NCBI RefSeq assembly: GCF_002850745.1
Contig: NZ_KZ559468.1
Location: 663,119 to 727,118 of the forward strand
Source: Nonomuraea indica
GTDB lineage: Bacteria; Actinomycetota; Actinomycetes; Streptosporangiales; Streptosporangiaceae
DNA: 64,000 nucleotides
Direction of reading: 5' to 3'
Below the pieces are notes generated by a model. The model worked only from the letters and a program-made list of their open reading frames with translations. It had not been told where the DNA came from and made no database searches. The position numbers and the translations under genes are program-made. Positions 1-6,979 of this stretch are shown piece by piece (position 1 is the stretch's first letter; every line of letters starts with the position of its first letter).

Positions 1-299
1 GCTTCCTGCTGAAAGTGCGCAGCGAGCGCCTCGACGAATACCGCGAACGCCACCGGGCCGTGTGGCCCGACATGATCGACGCTCTCCGGGAGGCGGGCTG
101 GGGCAACTACTCGCTGTTCCTGCGCGAGGACGGGCTGCTCGTCGGCTACCTGGAGACCGACGACTTCGGGGCCGCGCAGCGGCGGATGGCCGAGACGGAC
201 GTCAACGACAGGTGGCAGGCCGAGATGGCGCCGTTCTTCGAGGCGGGACGGCCCGACGAGGGCTTCCCCACGCTGGAGGAAGTGTTCCACATTGACTGA
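1..299 (+). CDS. rhaM: L-rhamnose mutarotase, 5' partial
   Basis: Interconverts alpha and beta anomers of L-rhamnose in the cytoplasm, feeding the isomerase encoded next. The reading frame is open from base 3 (F-L-L-K-V-R), so the true start lies upstream of the window and the GTG at 15 is probably internal. The visible 98 residues have the family signature: an RxxEYRxRH segment, a HxxVWPDM-like stretch, then NYSLFLR and GYLETDDF, ending at about the usual 105-residue length. The stop overlaps the TTG start of rhaI by 8 bases, so the two are translationally coupled. Family recognition is firm; the missing N-terminus is short. Confidence 0.9.
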   Translation, partial: FLLKVRSERLDEYRERHRAVWPDMIDALREAGWGNYSLFLREDGLLVGYLETDDFGAAQRRMAETDVNDRWQAEMAPFFEAGRPDEGFPTLEEVFHID

Positions 300-1458
300 A
301 TCGGGGAAGAACGTGATCAAGCAGGAGCTGCGGCGGCAGCGGATCGAGACGCCGTCCTGGGCCTACGGCAACTCAGGCACCAGGTTCAAGGTGTTCGCGC
401 AGAAGGGCGTGCCGCGCGACCCGTACGAGAAGCTGGCCGACGCCGCGCAGGTGCACCGGTTCACGGGCGTCGCCCCCACCGTGGCGCTGCACATCCCGTG
501 GGACAAGGTCGACGACTACGCCGACCTGGCCAGGCACGCCGCCGAGCTGGGCGTGCGCATCGGCGCCATCAACTCCAACGTCTTCCAGGACGACGACTAC
601 ATGCTCGGCAGCGTGACCCACCCCGACCCGGCGGTCCGCAAGAAGGCGCTGGCCCACCTGCTCGAATGCGTGGACATCATGGACCGGACCGGGTCCGACA
701 CGCTCAAGCTGTGGTTCTCCGACGGCACCAACTACCCCGGCCAGGACGACATCCGCGCCCGGCAGGACCGGCTGGCCGAGGCGCTGGCCGCCGTCTACGA
801 GCGGCTCGGCGACGACCAGCGCTTCCTGCTGGAGTACAAGCTGTTCGAGCCGGCCTTCTACACCACCGACCTGCCCGACTGGGGCACCGCCTACGCCCAC
901 TGCGTCAAGCTGGGCCCCAAGGCGCAGGTCGTGGTCGACACCGGGCACCACGCGCCCGGCACGAACATCGAGTTCATCGTGGCGTTCCTGCTGCGCGAGG
1001 GGAAGCTCGGCGGGTTCGACTTCAACTCGCGCTTCTACGCCGACGACGACCTCATGGTGGGCGCGGCCGACCCGTTCCAGCTCTTCCGGATCATGTACGA
1101 GGTGATCCGGGGCGGCGGGTACACCGAGGAGACGGCGTTCATGCTCGACCAGTGCCACAACATCGAGCCCAAGATCCCGGGCCAGATCCGGTCGGTGATG
1201 AACGTCCAGGAGGCCACCGCCAAGGCGCTGCTCGTGGACCGCGACGCGCTGGCCGCCGCCCAGCGCGAGGGTGACGTGCTCGGCGCGAACGCCGTGTTCA
1301 TGGACGCCTACAACACCGACGTCCGCCCCCTGCTCGCCGAGCTGCGCGAGGAGATGGGGCTCGACCCGGACCCGATGGCCGCCTACGCAAGGTCCGGATA
1401 CTTCGACACGATCGCCACCGAGCGGGTCGGTGGCACGCAGGCAGGATGGGGAGCCTGA
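292..1458 (+). CDS. rhaI: L-rhamnose isomerase (actinobacterial RhaI type)
   Basis: Converts L-rhamnose to L-rhamnulose, a metal-dependent TIM-barrel enzyme of the xylose-isomerase superfamily. The 388-residue product carries the motifs of the Pseudomonas stutzeri/actinobacterial type rather than E. coli RhaA: ETPSWAYGNSGTRFKVF near the N-terminus, HIPWDKVDDY, and later GTNYPGQDD, the EYKLFEP strand and VDTGHHAPGTN, which supply metal-binding Glu, Asp and His. The TTG start at 292 is preceded by GGAGGA at about 275-280; an in-frame GTG at 313 is a weaker alternative. Second gene of a rhamnose operon, overlapping both neighbours by a few bases. Confidence 0.93.
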   Translation: MTESGKNVIKQELRRQRIETPSWAYGNSGTRFKVFAQKGVPRDPYEKLADAAQVHRFTGVAPTVALHIPWDKVDDYADLARHAAELGVRIGAINSNVFQDDDYMLGSVTHPDPAVRKKALAHLLECVDIMDRTGSDTLKLWFSDGTNYPGQDDIRARQDRLAEALAAVYERLGDDQRFLLEYKLFEPAFYTTDLPDWGTAYAHCVKLGPKAQVVVDTGHHAPGTNIEFIVAFLLREGKLGGFDFNSRFYADDDLMVGAADPFQLFRIMYEVIRGGGYTEETAFMLDQCHNIEPKIPGQIRSVMNVQEATAKALLVDRDALAAAQREGDVLGANAVFMDAYNTDVRPLLAELREEMGLDPDPMAAYARSGYFDTIATERVGGTQAGWGA

Positions 1459-3512
1459 TGCACGCCGCACAACCGCAGGCCGTACAGGAGCTGCTGGAAC
1501 GATCGCACGCGCTGGGGGCCGACCCGCGCAACACCAACTACGCGGGAGGCAACACCTCCGCCAAGGCCGCGGCGACCGACCCGGTGACGGGTGACGACGT
1601 CGAGCTGATGTGGGTGAAGGGCTCCGGCGGCGACCTCGGCACCCTCACCGCGGGCGGCCTCGCCGTGCTCCGCCTCGACCGGCTGCGCGCCCTGACCGGC
1701 GTCTACCCGGGCGAGGAGCGCGAGGACGAGATGGTCGCCGCGTTCGACTACTGCCTGCACGGCAAGGGCGGCGCCGCGCCGTCCATCGACACCGCCATGC
1801 ACGGCCTCGTCGACGCCGCCCACGTCGACCATCTCCACCCCGACTCCGGCATCGCCATCGCCACCGCCGCCGACGGTCCCGCGCTGACGGAGCGGATCTT
1901 CGGCGACCGGGTCGTGTGGGTGCCCTGGCGGCGCCCCGGCTTCCAGCTCGGGCTCGACATCTCCGCCATCAAGGCGGCCAACCCGCAGGCCATCGGCTGC
2001 ATCCTGGGCGGCCACGGCATCACCGCCTGGGGCGCGACGAGCGAGGAGTGCCAGGCCAACTCCCTGGAGATCATCCGCACCGCGGAGCGGTACATCGCCG
2101 AGCACGGCCGGCCCGACCCGTTCGGTCCCGTGATCCACGAGCCGCTGCCCGAGCAGGCCCGCCGGCGCCGCGCCGCCGAGCTGTTCCCGGTGATCCGCGG
2201 CCTGGCGAGCACCGACGCCCGCCAGGTCGGCCACTACACCGACTCGCCGGAGGTCCTCGACTTCCTCGCCCGCGCCGAGCACCCGCGCCTGGCCGCGCTC
2301 GGCACGTCCTGCCCGGACCACTTCCTGCGCACCAAGGTCGCCCCGCTCGTGCTGGACCTGACCCCGGACGCGCCGCTGGAGGAGGCCGTGGCCCGGCTGC
2401 GGGAGCTGCACCTCGCCTACCGCGAGGAGTACGCCGCCTACTACGACCGGCACGCCACGGCCGGCTCGCCGCCGATGCGCGGCGCGGACCCGGCGATCGT
2501 CCTGGTGCCCGGCGTCGGCATGTTCAGCTTCGGCAAGGACAAGCAGACCGCGCGGGTGGCCGGCGAGTTCTACGTCAACGCCATCAACGTGATGCGCGGC
2601 GCCGAGGCGCTGTCCAGCTACCGGCCGATCGCGGAGTCGGAGAAGTTCCGCATCGAGTACTGGGAGCTGGAGGAGGCCAAGCTGCGGCGTCTGCCCGCGC
2701 CCAAGCCGCTGGCCGGGCGCGTCGCCCTGATCACCGGCGGCGGCTCCGGCATCGGCGCGGCCACCGCGCGCAGGCTGGCCGCCGAGGGCGCGTGCGTGGT
2801 CGTCGCCGACCGCGACGTCGCCGCCGCCGGCAAGGTCGCGGCCGAGCTCGGCGCCAAGGCGCTGCGCGCGGAGGACGTCGCGATCGCCGCCGAGGTGGAC
2901 GTCACCTCCGAGGAGCAGGTCGCCGAGGCCGTACGGCAGGCCGTCCTCGCCTTCGGCGGCATCGACCTGGTGGTCAACAACGCCGGCCTGTCGCTGTCGC
3001 GGTCCCTGCTGGAGACCACCCTCGCCGACTGGGACCTGCAGCACGACGTGATGGCCCGCGGCTCCTTCCTCGTCTCCCGCGAGGTGGCCCGCGTGCTCAT
3101 CGACCAGGCGATGGGCGGCGACATCGTCTACATCTCCTCCAAGAACGCCGTCTTCGCCGGGCCCAACAACGTCGCCTACGGCGCCGCCAAGGCCGACCAG
3201 GCCCACCAGGTGCGCCTGCTCGCGGCGGAGCTGGGCGGCCACGGCGTCCGCGTCAACGGCATCAACCCCGACGGCGTGGTGCGCGGCTCCGGCATCTTCG
3301 CCTCCGGCTGGGGAGCCAACCGCGCGGCCGTGTACGGGGTCGAGGAGGAGCGGCTCGGCGAGTTCTACGCGCAGCGCACCCTGCTCAAGCGGGAGGTGCT
3401 GCCGGAACACGTGGCGGCCGCGGTGTTCGCCCTGACGTGCGGCGAGCTGTCGCACACGACCGGCCTGCACATCCCCGTGGACGCCGGCGTGGCGGCCGCC
3501 TTCCTCCGCTAG
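1458..3512 (+). CDS. bifunctional rhamnulose-1-phosphate aldolase / short-chain dehydrogenase
   Basis: A 684-residue two-domain enzyme. The N-terminal part (about 1-400) is a class II aldolase/adducin-like domain with the zinc-site context HVDHLHPDSGIA and a second GGHGITAW segment. The C-terminal part (about 415-684) is an SDR with the TGGGSGIG nucleotide motif, NNAG and the catalytic Y-x-x-x-K (YGAAKAD). This matches the RhaD aldolase-ADH fusion family, which cleaves rhamnulose (phosphate) and handles the lactaldehyde product. The ATG at 1458 overlaps the rhaI stop (TGATG) and has GGGGAG at about 1447; an ATG at 1446 is possible. No rhamnulokinase or operon regulator is in the window, so they would lie upstream or elsewhere. 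Confidence 0.92.
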   Translation: MHAAQPQAVQELLERSHALGADPRNTNYAGGNTSAKAAATDPVTGDDVELMWVKGSGGDLGTLTAGGLAVLRLDRLRALTGVYPGEEREDEMVAAFDYCLHGKGGAAPSIDTAMHGLVDAAHVDHLHPDSGIAIATAADGPALTERIFGDRVVWVPWRRPGFQLGLDISAIKAANPQAIGCILGGHGITAWGATSEECQANSLEIIRTAERYIAEHGRPDPFGPVIHEPLPEQARRRRAAELFPVIRGLASTDARQVGHYTDSPEVLDFLARAEHPRLAALGTSCPDHFLRTKVAPLVLDLTPDAPLEEAVARLRELHLAYREEYAAYYDRHATAGSPPMRGADPAIVLVPGVGMFSFGKDKQTARVAGEFYVNAINVMRGAEALSSYRPIAESEKFRIEYWELEEAKLRRLPAPKPLAGRVALITGGGSGIGAATARRLAAEGACVVVADRDVAAAGKVAAELGAKALRAEDVAIAAEVDVTSEEQVAEAVRQAVLAFGGIDLVVNNAGLSLSRSLLETTLADWDLQHDVMARGSFLVSREVARVLIDQAMGGDIVYISSKNAVFAGPNNVAYGAAKADQAHQVRLLAAELGGHGVRVNGINPDGVVRGSGIFASGWGANRAAVYGVEEERLGEFYAQRTLLKREVLPEHVAAAVFALTCGELSHTTGLHIPVDAGVAAAFLR

Positions 3513-3527
3513 GGACGGCACACACCC

Positions 3528-3556
3528 GCCGGGGGCGCGGCACCCGCGCCCCCGGC
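3528..3556. terminator. bidirectional hairpin between rhamnose operon and GNAT gene
   Basis: A perfect 13-bp inverted repeat (left arm GCCGGGGGCGCGG) with a 3-base loop sits between two convergent genes, 15 bases after the aldolase stop. There is no T-tract, as is usual for high-GC actinobacterial terminators. Confidence 0.75.
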
Positions 3557-3591
3557 TCCGTGCGTGAGCACCGGCGGCACCCCCGAGCCGA

Positions 3592-4134
3592 TCAGCCGGA
3601 GGCGCGCAGGGGGCGGACGCGCACGGCGTTGCGGACCGGTTCGCCCGCCTGTTCGCCGGTGTACTCGGTGACCTTGACGTAGCCGCGCTCGTCGTAGAGG
3701 CGGCCCAGCTCGGGGCTTCCCGCCCAGTGGTCGAGGGCCAGCGCGGGAGCGCCGTGGGCCACGGCGAGCCGTTCGGCCTCCGCCAGCAGGGCCGTGCCGA
3801 CGCCGCGGCCGTCGGCGCCGCGGTCGGTCAGCACGGTGTGGATGAACATCGATCCGCCGGGCACGGTCCCGGCGGGGATCCGCGGCGGGACACCGGGTGC
3901 CGCGGCCAGCATCCCGACGCAGCGGCCGTCCCGTTCGGCCAGGGTGATGACACCCTCCCGCGCCCAGCCGGCGACCCGGCCGGGGAAGCCGGGGATGCGG
4001 GAGAACGGGACCGTGCCCCATTGCTCCGGCCGGCCTCGGGCGACGAGCCACGCCTGGACGGAGTCCATCAGGGCGAGCAGGGCTGTGACGTCGGCGACCG
4101 TCGCCGGCCGTAGGGCGAGGGAAGAGCGTGGCAT
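3592..4134 (-). CDS. GNAT-family N-acetyltransferase
   Basis: A 180-residue acetyl-CoA-dependent N-acyltransferase of unknown substrate. Motif A is visible as RGADGRGVGTALLAEAE (the R/Q-x-x-G-x-G/A pyrophosphate loop), followed by ALDHWAGSPELGRLYDERGYVKV, the usual C-terminal part of the fold. The ATG at 4134 is chosen over a GTG at 4164 because GGAGG lies 5 bases upstream. It is divergent from the marR gene at 4197 with about 60 bp between them, so MarR may control both; that is inference from layout. Confidence 0.82.
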   Translation of the reverse strand: MPRSSLALRPATVADVTALLALMDSVQAWLVARGRPEQWGTVPFSRIPGFPGRVAGWAREGVITLAERDGRCVGMLAAAPGVPPRIPAGTVPGGSMFIHTVLTDRGADGRGVGTALLAEAERLAVAHGAPALALDHWAGSPELGRLYDERGYVKVTEYTGEQAGEPVRNAVRVRPLRASG

Positions 4135-4171
4135 GGAGGCCTCCGTGGGAGTTACACTTCGCACGACGCCA

Positions 4172-4203
4172 TTGATTCAATTTTCTAAGGGTTAGATTGT
4201 CAA
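4172..4203. promoter_or_regulatory. candidate MarR operator, interrupted inverted repeat
   Basis: An AT-rich dyad in the divergent GNAT/marR intergenic region. TTGA..CAAT..CTAA on the left mirrors TTAG-ATTG-TCAA on the right around a GGG centre, with small insertions in the left arm. It overlaps the marR start codon and ribosome site, a usual position for MarR autorepression. No experimental consensus is known for this regulator. Confidence 0.5.
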
Positions 4204-4664
4204 AGCAATCCAGGATCCAGGCGGTGACCCGGGCCGTCCAGGAGCTGCAGGACGCCACCGACCTCATCGACGAGCTGGCCGCCCGGCGCCTCGGTGTCAA
4301 CCGCACCGACCTGAGATGCCTGAGCCGGCTCACCGCGCGCGGCCCGCTCACGGCGAGCGAGCTGGCGGCCGCCGCCGGTCTCACCGGAGGCGCCGCCACC
4401 ACCGCCATCGACCGGCTGGAGCGGACCGGCCTCGGCGAACGGGTCCGCGACACGGCGGACCGGCGCCGCGTGCTGGTGCGCCTGTCCGAACGCGGCCGGA
4501 GAGCCGTGCGGGAGATCTGGGGGCCGATCGCCGCCGACGCGCAGGCCGAGCTTCTCCGGTTCACCGACACCGAGCTCGACGTCATCGAGACGTTCCTGCG
4601 CCGCGCGCTGGACAACCAGGCCCGGCACGCCGGCCGCCTGCGCGGGGCGACCGAGGGCGGCTGA
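4197..4664 (+). CDS. MarR-family transcriptional regulator
   Basis: A 155-residue winged-helix regulator. The recognition region LTASELAAAAGLTGGAATTAIDRLERTGL (about 50-80) is followed by the wing signature DTADRRRVLVRLSERG, the hallmark of MarR proteins. The TTG start is supported by AAGGG at 4187-4191. The gene is divergent from a GNAT enzyme and convergent with a flavin monooxygenase; the former is the more likely target. The ligand cannot be read from sequence. Confidence 0.88.
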   Translation: MSKQSRIQAVTRAVQELQDATDLIDELAARRLGVNRTDLRCLSRLTARGPLTASELAAAAGLTGGAATTAIDRLERTGLGERVRDTADRRRVLVRLSERGRRAVREIWGPIAADAQAELLRFTDTELDVIETFLRRALDNQARHAGRLRGATEGG

Positions 4665-4698
4665 CCGCGCCACGCTGCCCCGCCTGCGCCGGTCAGCC
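4659..4698. terminator. inverted repeat across two convergent stop codons
   Basis: A 9-bp stem (GGCTGACCG and its complement) with a 22-base loop spans the 3' ends of the convergent marR and flavin monooxygenase genes. The loop is long for an intrinsic terminator, so this is tentative. Confidence 0.4.
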
Positions 4699-5895
4699 CG
4701 CGATGTGCTCCGGTCGCACGCCGAGGCCGATGAAACGACCCATGGCGTGACGCAGCGGCGGCAGGGCCCTGAACGCGGTGAAGATCGGCGGTACGTGTTC
4801 GGTCGTGTCGTCGGACAGGTCCTTGGGATACAGGTCGCGCAGGATGCCGACCTGGAAGGCCTGGGTCACCTTGGCGGCGAGCTGCCTGCGCGACTGGACC
4901 GCGGCGAGGTCGCCCTCGCCGGGCACGCCGGGGCGCAGGAGGGCGGGGCCGAGCAGGTTGGCGGTGGCCACCGCGTCCTGGACCGCCAGGTTGATGCCGA
5001 CGCCGCCCGCGGGCGACATGGCGTGGGCGGCGTCTCCGATGCACAGCAACCCCGGCCGATGCCACCGCGGCAGCCGGTCGACCCGCACCGTCAGCTGGTG
5101 CACCTGCTCCCAGCCGATGATCTCGCCGAGGCGGTCGCGCAGGGCGGGCGCCAGCTCCGCGACCCGTTCCCTGAAGGCGGGCAGGCCCGCCTCCTTGACC
5201 TCGGCGAACGCCGCGGCCGGGATCGCGTAGGCGAGCTGCCAGAACTCGCCCCTGTCGATGGAGATCAGCGCCCCCTTGCCGCCCTGGAAGAAGGGCACGC
5301 GGTCGCCGTCGTGGCGGGGGAGCCGGAACCACAGCACGTCCATGGGGGGCGAGCCGGCGACGGGCCTCAGCCCGGCCCGCGCCCGGATCGTGGAGTGGCG
5401 GCCGTCCGCGGCGATCACCAGGTCGGCCCGCACCTCGACCGGCCCGTCGGCGGTGGCCGCCCGCACCCCGACGGCCCGGCCGTCCTCGGTGACGAGCTCG
5501 GTCGCCTCGGTGCTGCGCAGCAGCCGGAAGCAGGGATACGCGGCGGCCTTGCCGGCCAGGAAGTCGAGCACGTCCCACTGCGGCATGAAGGCGATGTAGG
5601 GGCACCGGACCTTCAACCGGGTGAAGTCGGCGAAGGTGACGGCCCGGCCGCCGAGGTTCACGGTGACGGAGGGCATCGTGGTGTGCGGCAGCCGCAGGAA
5701 CTCCTCGATCCAGCCCAGCTCGGCGATCAGCTCCAGCGTGGAGGGGTGGACGGTGTCACCCCTGAAGTCCCTGAGGAAGTCGGCGTGCTTCTCCAGCACG
5801 ATCACGTCGACGCCCTGACGGGCCAGCAGCAGGCCGGCCATCATCCCCGCAGGGCCGCCGCCGACGACGACGCATCGGGTGGTCTCGGTGCGCAT
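4693..5895 (-). CDS. FAD-dependent monooxygenase (class A flavoprotein)
   Basis: A 400-residue aromatic-hydroxylase-type flavoprotein. The N-terminal Rossmann GGGPAGMMAGLLLARQG binds the FAD ADP moiety, a DG/LVIAADGRHSTIRA motif lies near the middle, and CIGDAAHAMSPAGGVGINLAVQDA near residue 285 binds the FAD ribityl/phosphate. These place it with PHBH/PheA-like single-component hydroxylases; the substrate is unknown. It starts 6 bases after the TetR stop on the same strand, so the two form an operon and the enzyme is probably induced by the TetR ligand, perhaps a toxic aromatic or antibiotic. Confidence 0.85.
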   Translation of the reverse strand: MRTETTRCVVVGGGPAGMMAGLLLARQGVDVIVLEKHADFLRDFRGDTVHPSTLELIAELGWIEEFLRLPHTTMPSVTVNLGGRAVTFADFTRLKVRCPYIAFMPQWDVLDFLAGKAAAYPCFRLLRSTEATELVTEDGRAVGVRAATADGPVEVRADLVIAADGRHSTIRARAGLRPVAGSPPMDVLWFRLPRHDGDRVPFFQGGKGALISIDRGEFWQLAYAIPAAAFAEVKEAGLPAFRERVAELAPALRDRLGEIIGWEQVHQLTVRVDRLPRWHRPGLLCIGDAAHAMSPAGGVGINLAVQDAVATANLLGPALLRPGVPGEGDLAAVQSRRQLAAKVTQAFQVGILRDLYPKDLSDDTTEHVPPIFTAFRALPPLRHAMGRFIGLGVRPEHIAG

Positions 5896-5901
5896 GGTGT
5901 C

Positions 5902-6468
5902 TCACCTTCCGTGGGGGAAGAGCAGGTCGACGAGGCCCGCCACGTCGACGGGGGACCCGGTCCTCCGGCCGATGGCCACGGCGGCGAACAGGGTCGTCGC
6001 CGCCGTCGCCGTGTCGTGCGGGCGCAGCTCGCCGGCCGCGACCCGCGCGGCCAGGAAGCCGGCGATGAGCCGCCGGCCCTCGCCCACCAGCTCCGCCAGC
6101 GCCGCGCGGGCCTGCGTGGCGCCGAAGAACACGGCCACGAGGTCGGCGTTGTCGGCGAGCAGCCGGTCGAACGCGCCCAGCAGCTCGGTCAGCACCTCGG
6201 TGGCGGGCCGCTCCTGGTGGTCGGCCGCCAGCAGCTCGCGCAGGCGCGGCAGGAAGCCCCGCTCGGCCAGCAGCGTCTCGACCAGGGCCTCCTTGCTCTC
6301 GAAGTAGCGGTACAGCAGCCCGGGCGTCACCCCCGCCGCCTCGGCGATGTCCTTGACCGAGGCGCCGTCCACGCCCTTGCCGGCGAAAGTCCGCAACGCC
6401 GCGTCGAGAAGCCGCTCACGCCGCCACTCGGCCTGTTCCTTCCGGGTCCTCGCCATCGCCCCATCCAT
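5902..6468 (-). CDS. TetR/AcrR-family transcriptional regulator
   Basis: A 188-residue repressor. The N-terminal HTH is clear (RRERLLDAALRTFAGKGVDGASVKDIAEAAGVTPGLLYRYFESKEAL, about residues 15-60), followed by a divergent ligand-binding domain. The ATG at 6468 lies directly against a 20-bp palindrome; a second ATG at 6456 is possible. It precedes the flavin monooxygenase with a 6-base gap and very likely represses its own operon through that palindrome. Confidence 0.9.
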   Translation of the reverse strand: MDGAMARTRKEQAEWRRERLLDAALRTFAGKGVDGASVKDIAEAAGVTPGLLYRYFESKEALVETLLAERGFLPRLRELLAADHQERPATEVLTELLGAFDRLLADNADLVAVFFGATQARAALAELVGEGRRLIAGFLAARVAAGELRPHDTATAATTLFAAVAIGRRTGSPVDVAGLVDLLFPHGR

Positions 6469-6487
6469 TGAATAAACGTTTACTCAA
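6468..6487 (-). promoter_or_regulatory. TetR operator with adjacent -10 element
   Basis: TTGAATAAACGTTTACTCAA is a 20-bp palindrome with a single mismatched pair, lying just upstream of the tetR start. A TATGAT hexamer on the minus strand (6488-6493) sits immediately upstream, so a bound repressor would block initiation. The short leader leaves little room for a ribosome site, which suggests a leaderless or nearly leaderless message. Confidence 0.8.
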
Positions 6488-6542
6488 TCATAGGAGGGCG
6501 GGGCGCCGGGCGCAACGGCGGGGTCCATGGTCGCCTCGCCCG

Positions 6543-6962
6543 TCATCGGGGAACGGCGGCGGCCCGGCACCCGTCGAGGAGGAAGAGGGCCACCGGGACG
6601 AGGACGAGGAAGAAGCCGAAGGTCGGGAAGAGCACGTAGGCGCCGAAGACCGCCCACGCCAGCAGGACCCACCCGACATAGGCGGGAAGCGCGCGGCCCT
6701 CGCGGGCACGTCCCACGGCCATCAGCCCGAGGAGGATCAGCGGGACCGCGAAGCTGCCGGGCATGGCCCAGAAGGCCAGCTTGGAGTGCGGCAGCTCCGG
6801 AGACCCCAGACCCCAGTGGAGCTCCCCGGCCATCCAGCCCGCCCAGTGCCGCCAGGTCATCGCGGCGACGAGAGCGCTGTGCCCGACGCCGATCGCCACG
6901 CACCCCCAGCCGCCCCACATCGTCAGGGACGCGGGCCTGGCTCCGGTGCGGATCGTGCCCAT
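6543..6962 (-). CDS. small four-helix membrane protein (DUF6463-like)
   Basis: A 139-residue protein with about four hydrophobic segments (around 16-35, 68-83, 94-112 and 114-130) and conserved-looking GHSALVAAMTW and ELHWGL motifs. Length and topology resemble the DUF6463 family, but the assignment is from memory of its pattern. The ATG at 6962 has GGAGGAG at good spacing. It is downstream of and co-directional with the FAH-MBL fusion (18-base gap), so it is probably cotranscribed. Function unknown. Confidence 0.65.
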   Translation of the reverse strand: MGTIRTGARPASLTMWGGWGCVAIGVGHSALVAAMTWRHWAGWMAGELHWGLGSPELPHSKLAFWAMPGSFAVPLILLGLMAVGRAREGRALPAYVGWVLLAWAVFGAYVLFPTFGFFLVLVPVALFLLDGCRAAAVPR

Positions 6963-6979
6963 GTTCGTCTCCTCCGGGC

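Noticed and set aside
373-3521. Long minus-strand open frames opposite the rhamnose genes
   Set aside because: They are Arg/Gly/Val-rich shadows of high-GC third positions, whereas the plus-strand frames carry clear enzyme motifs.
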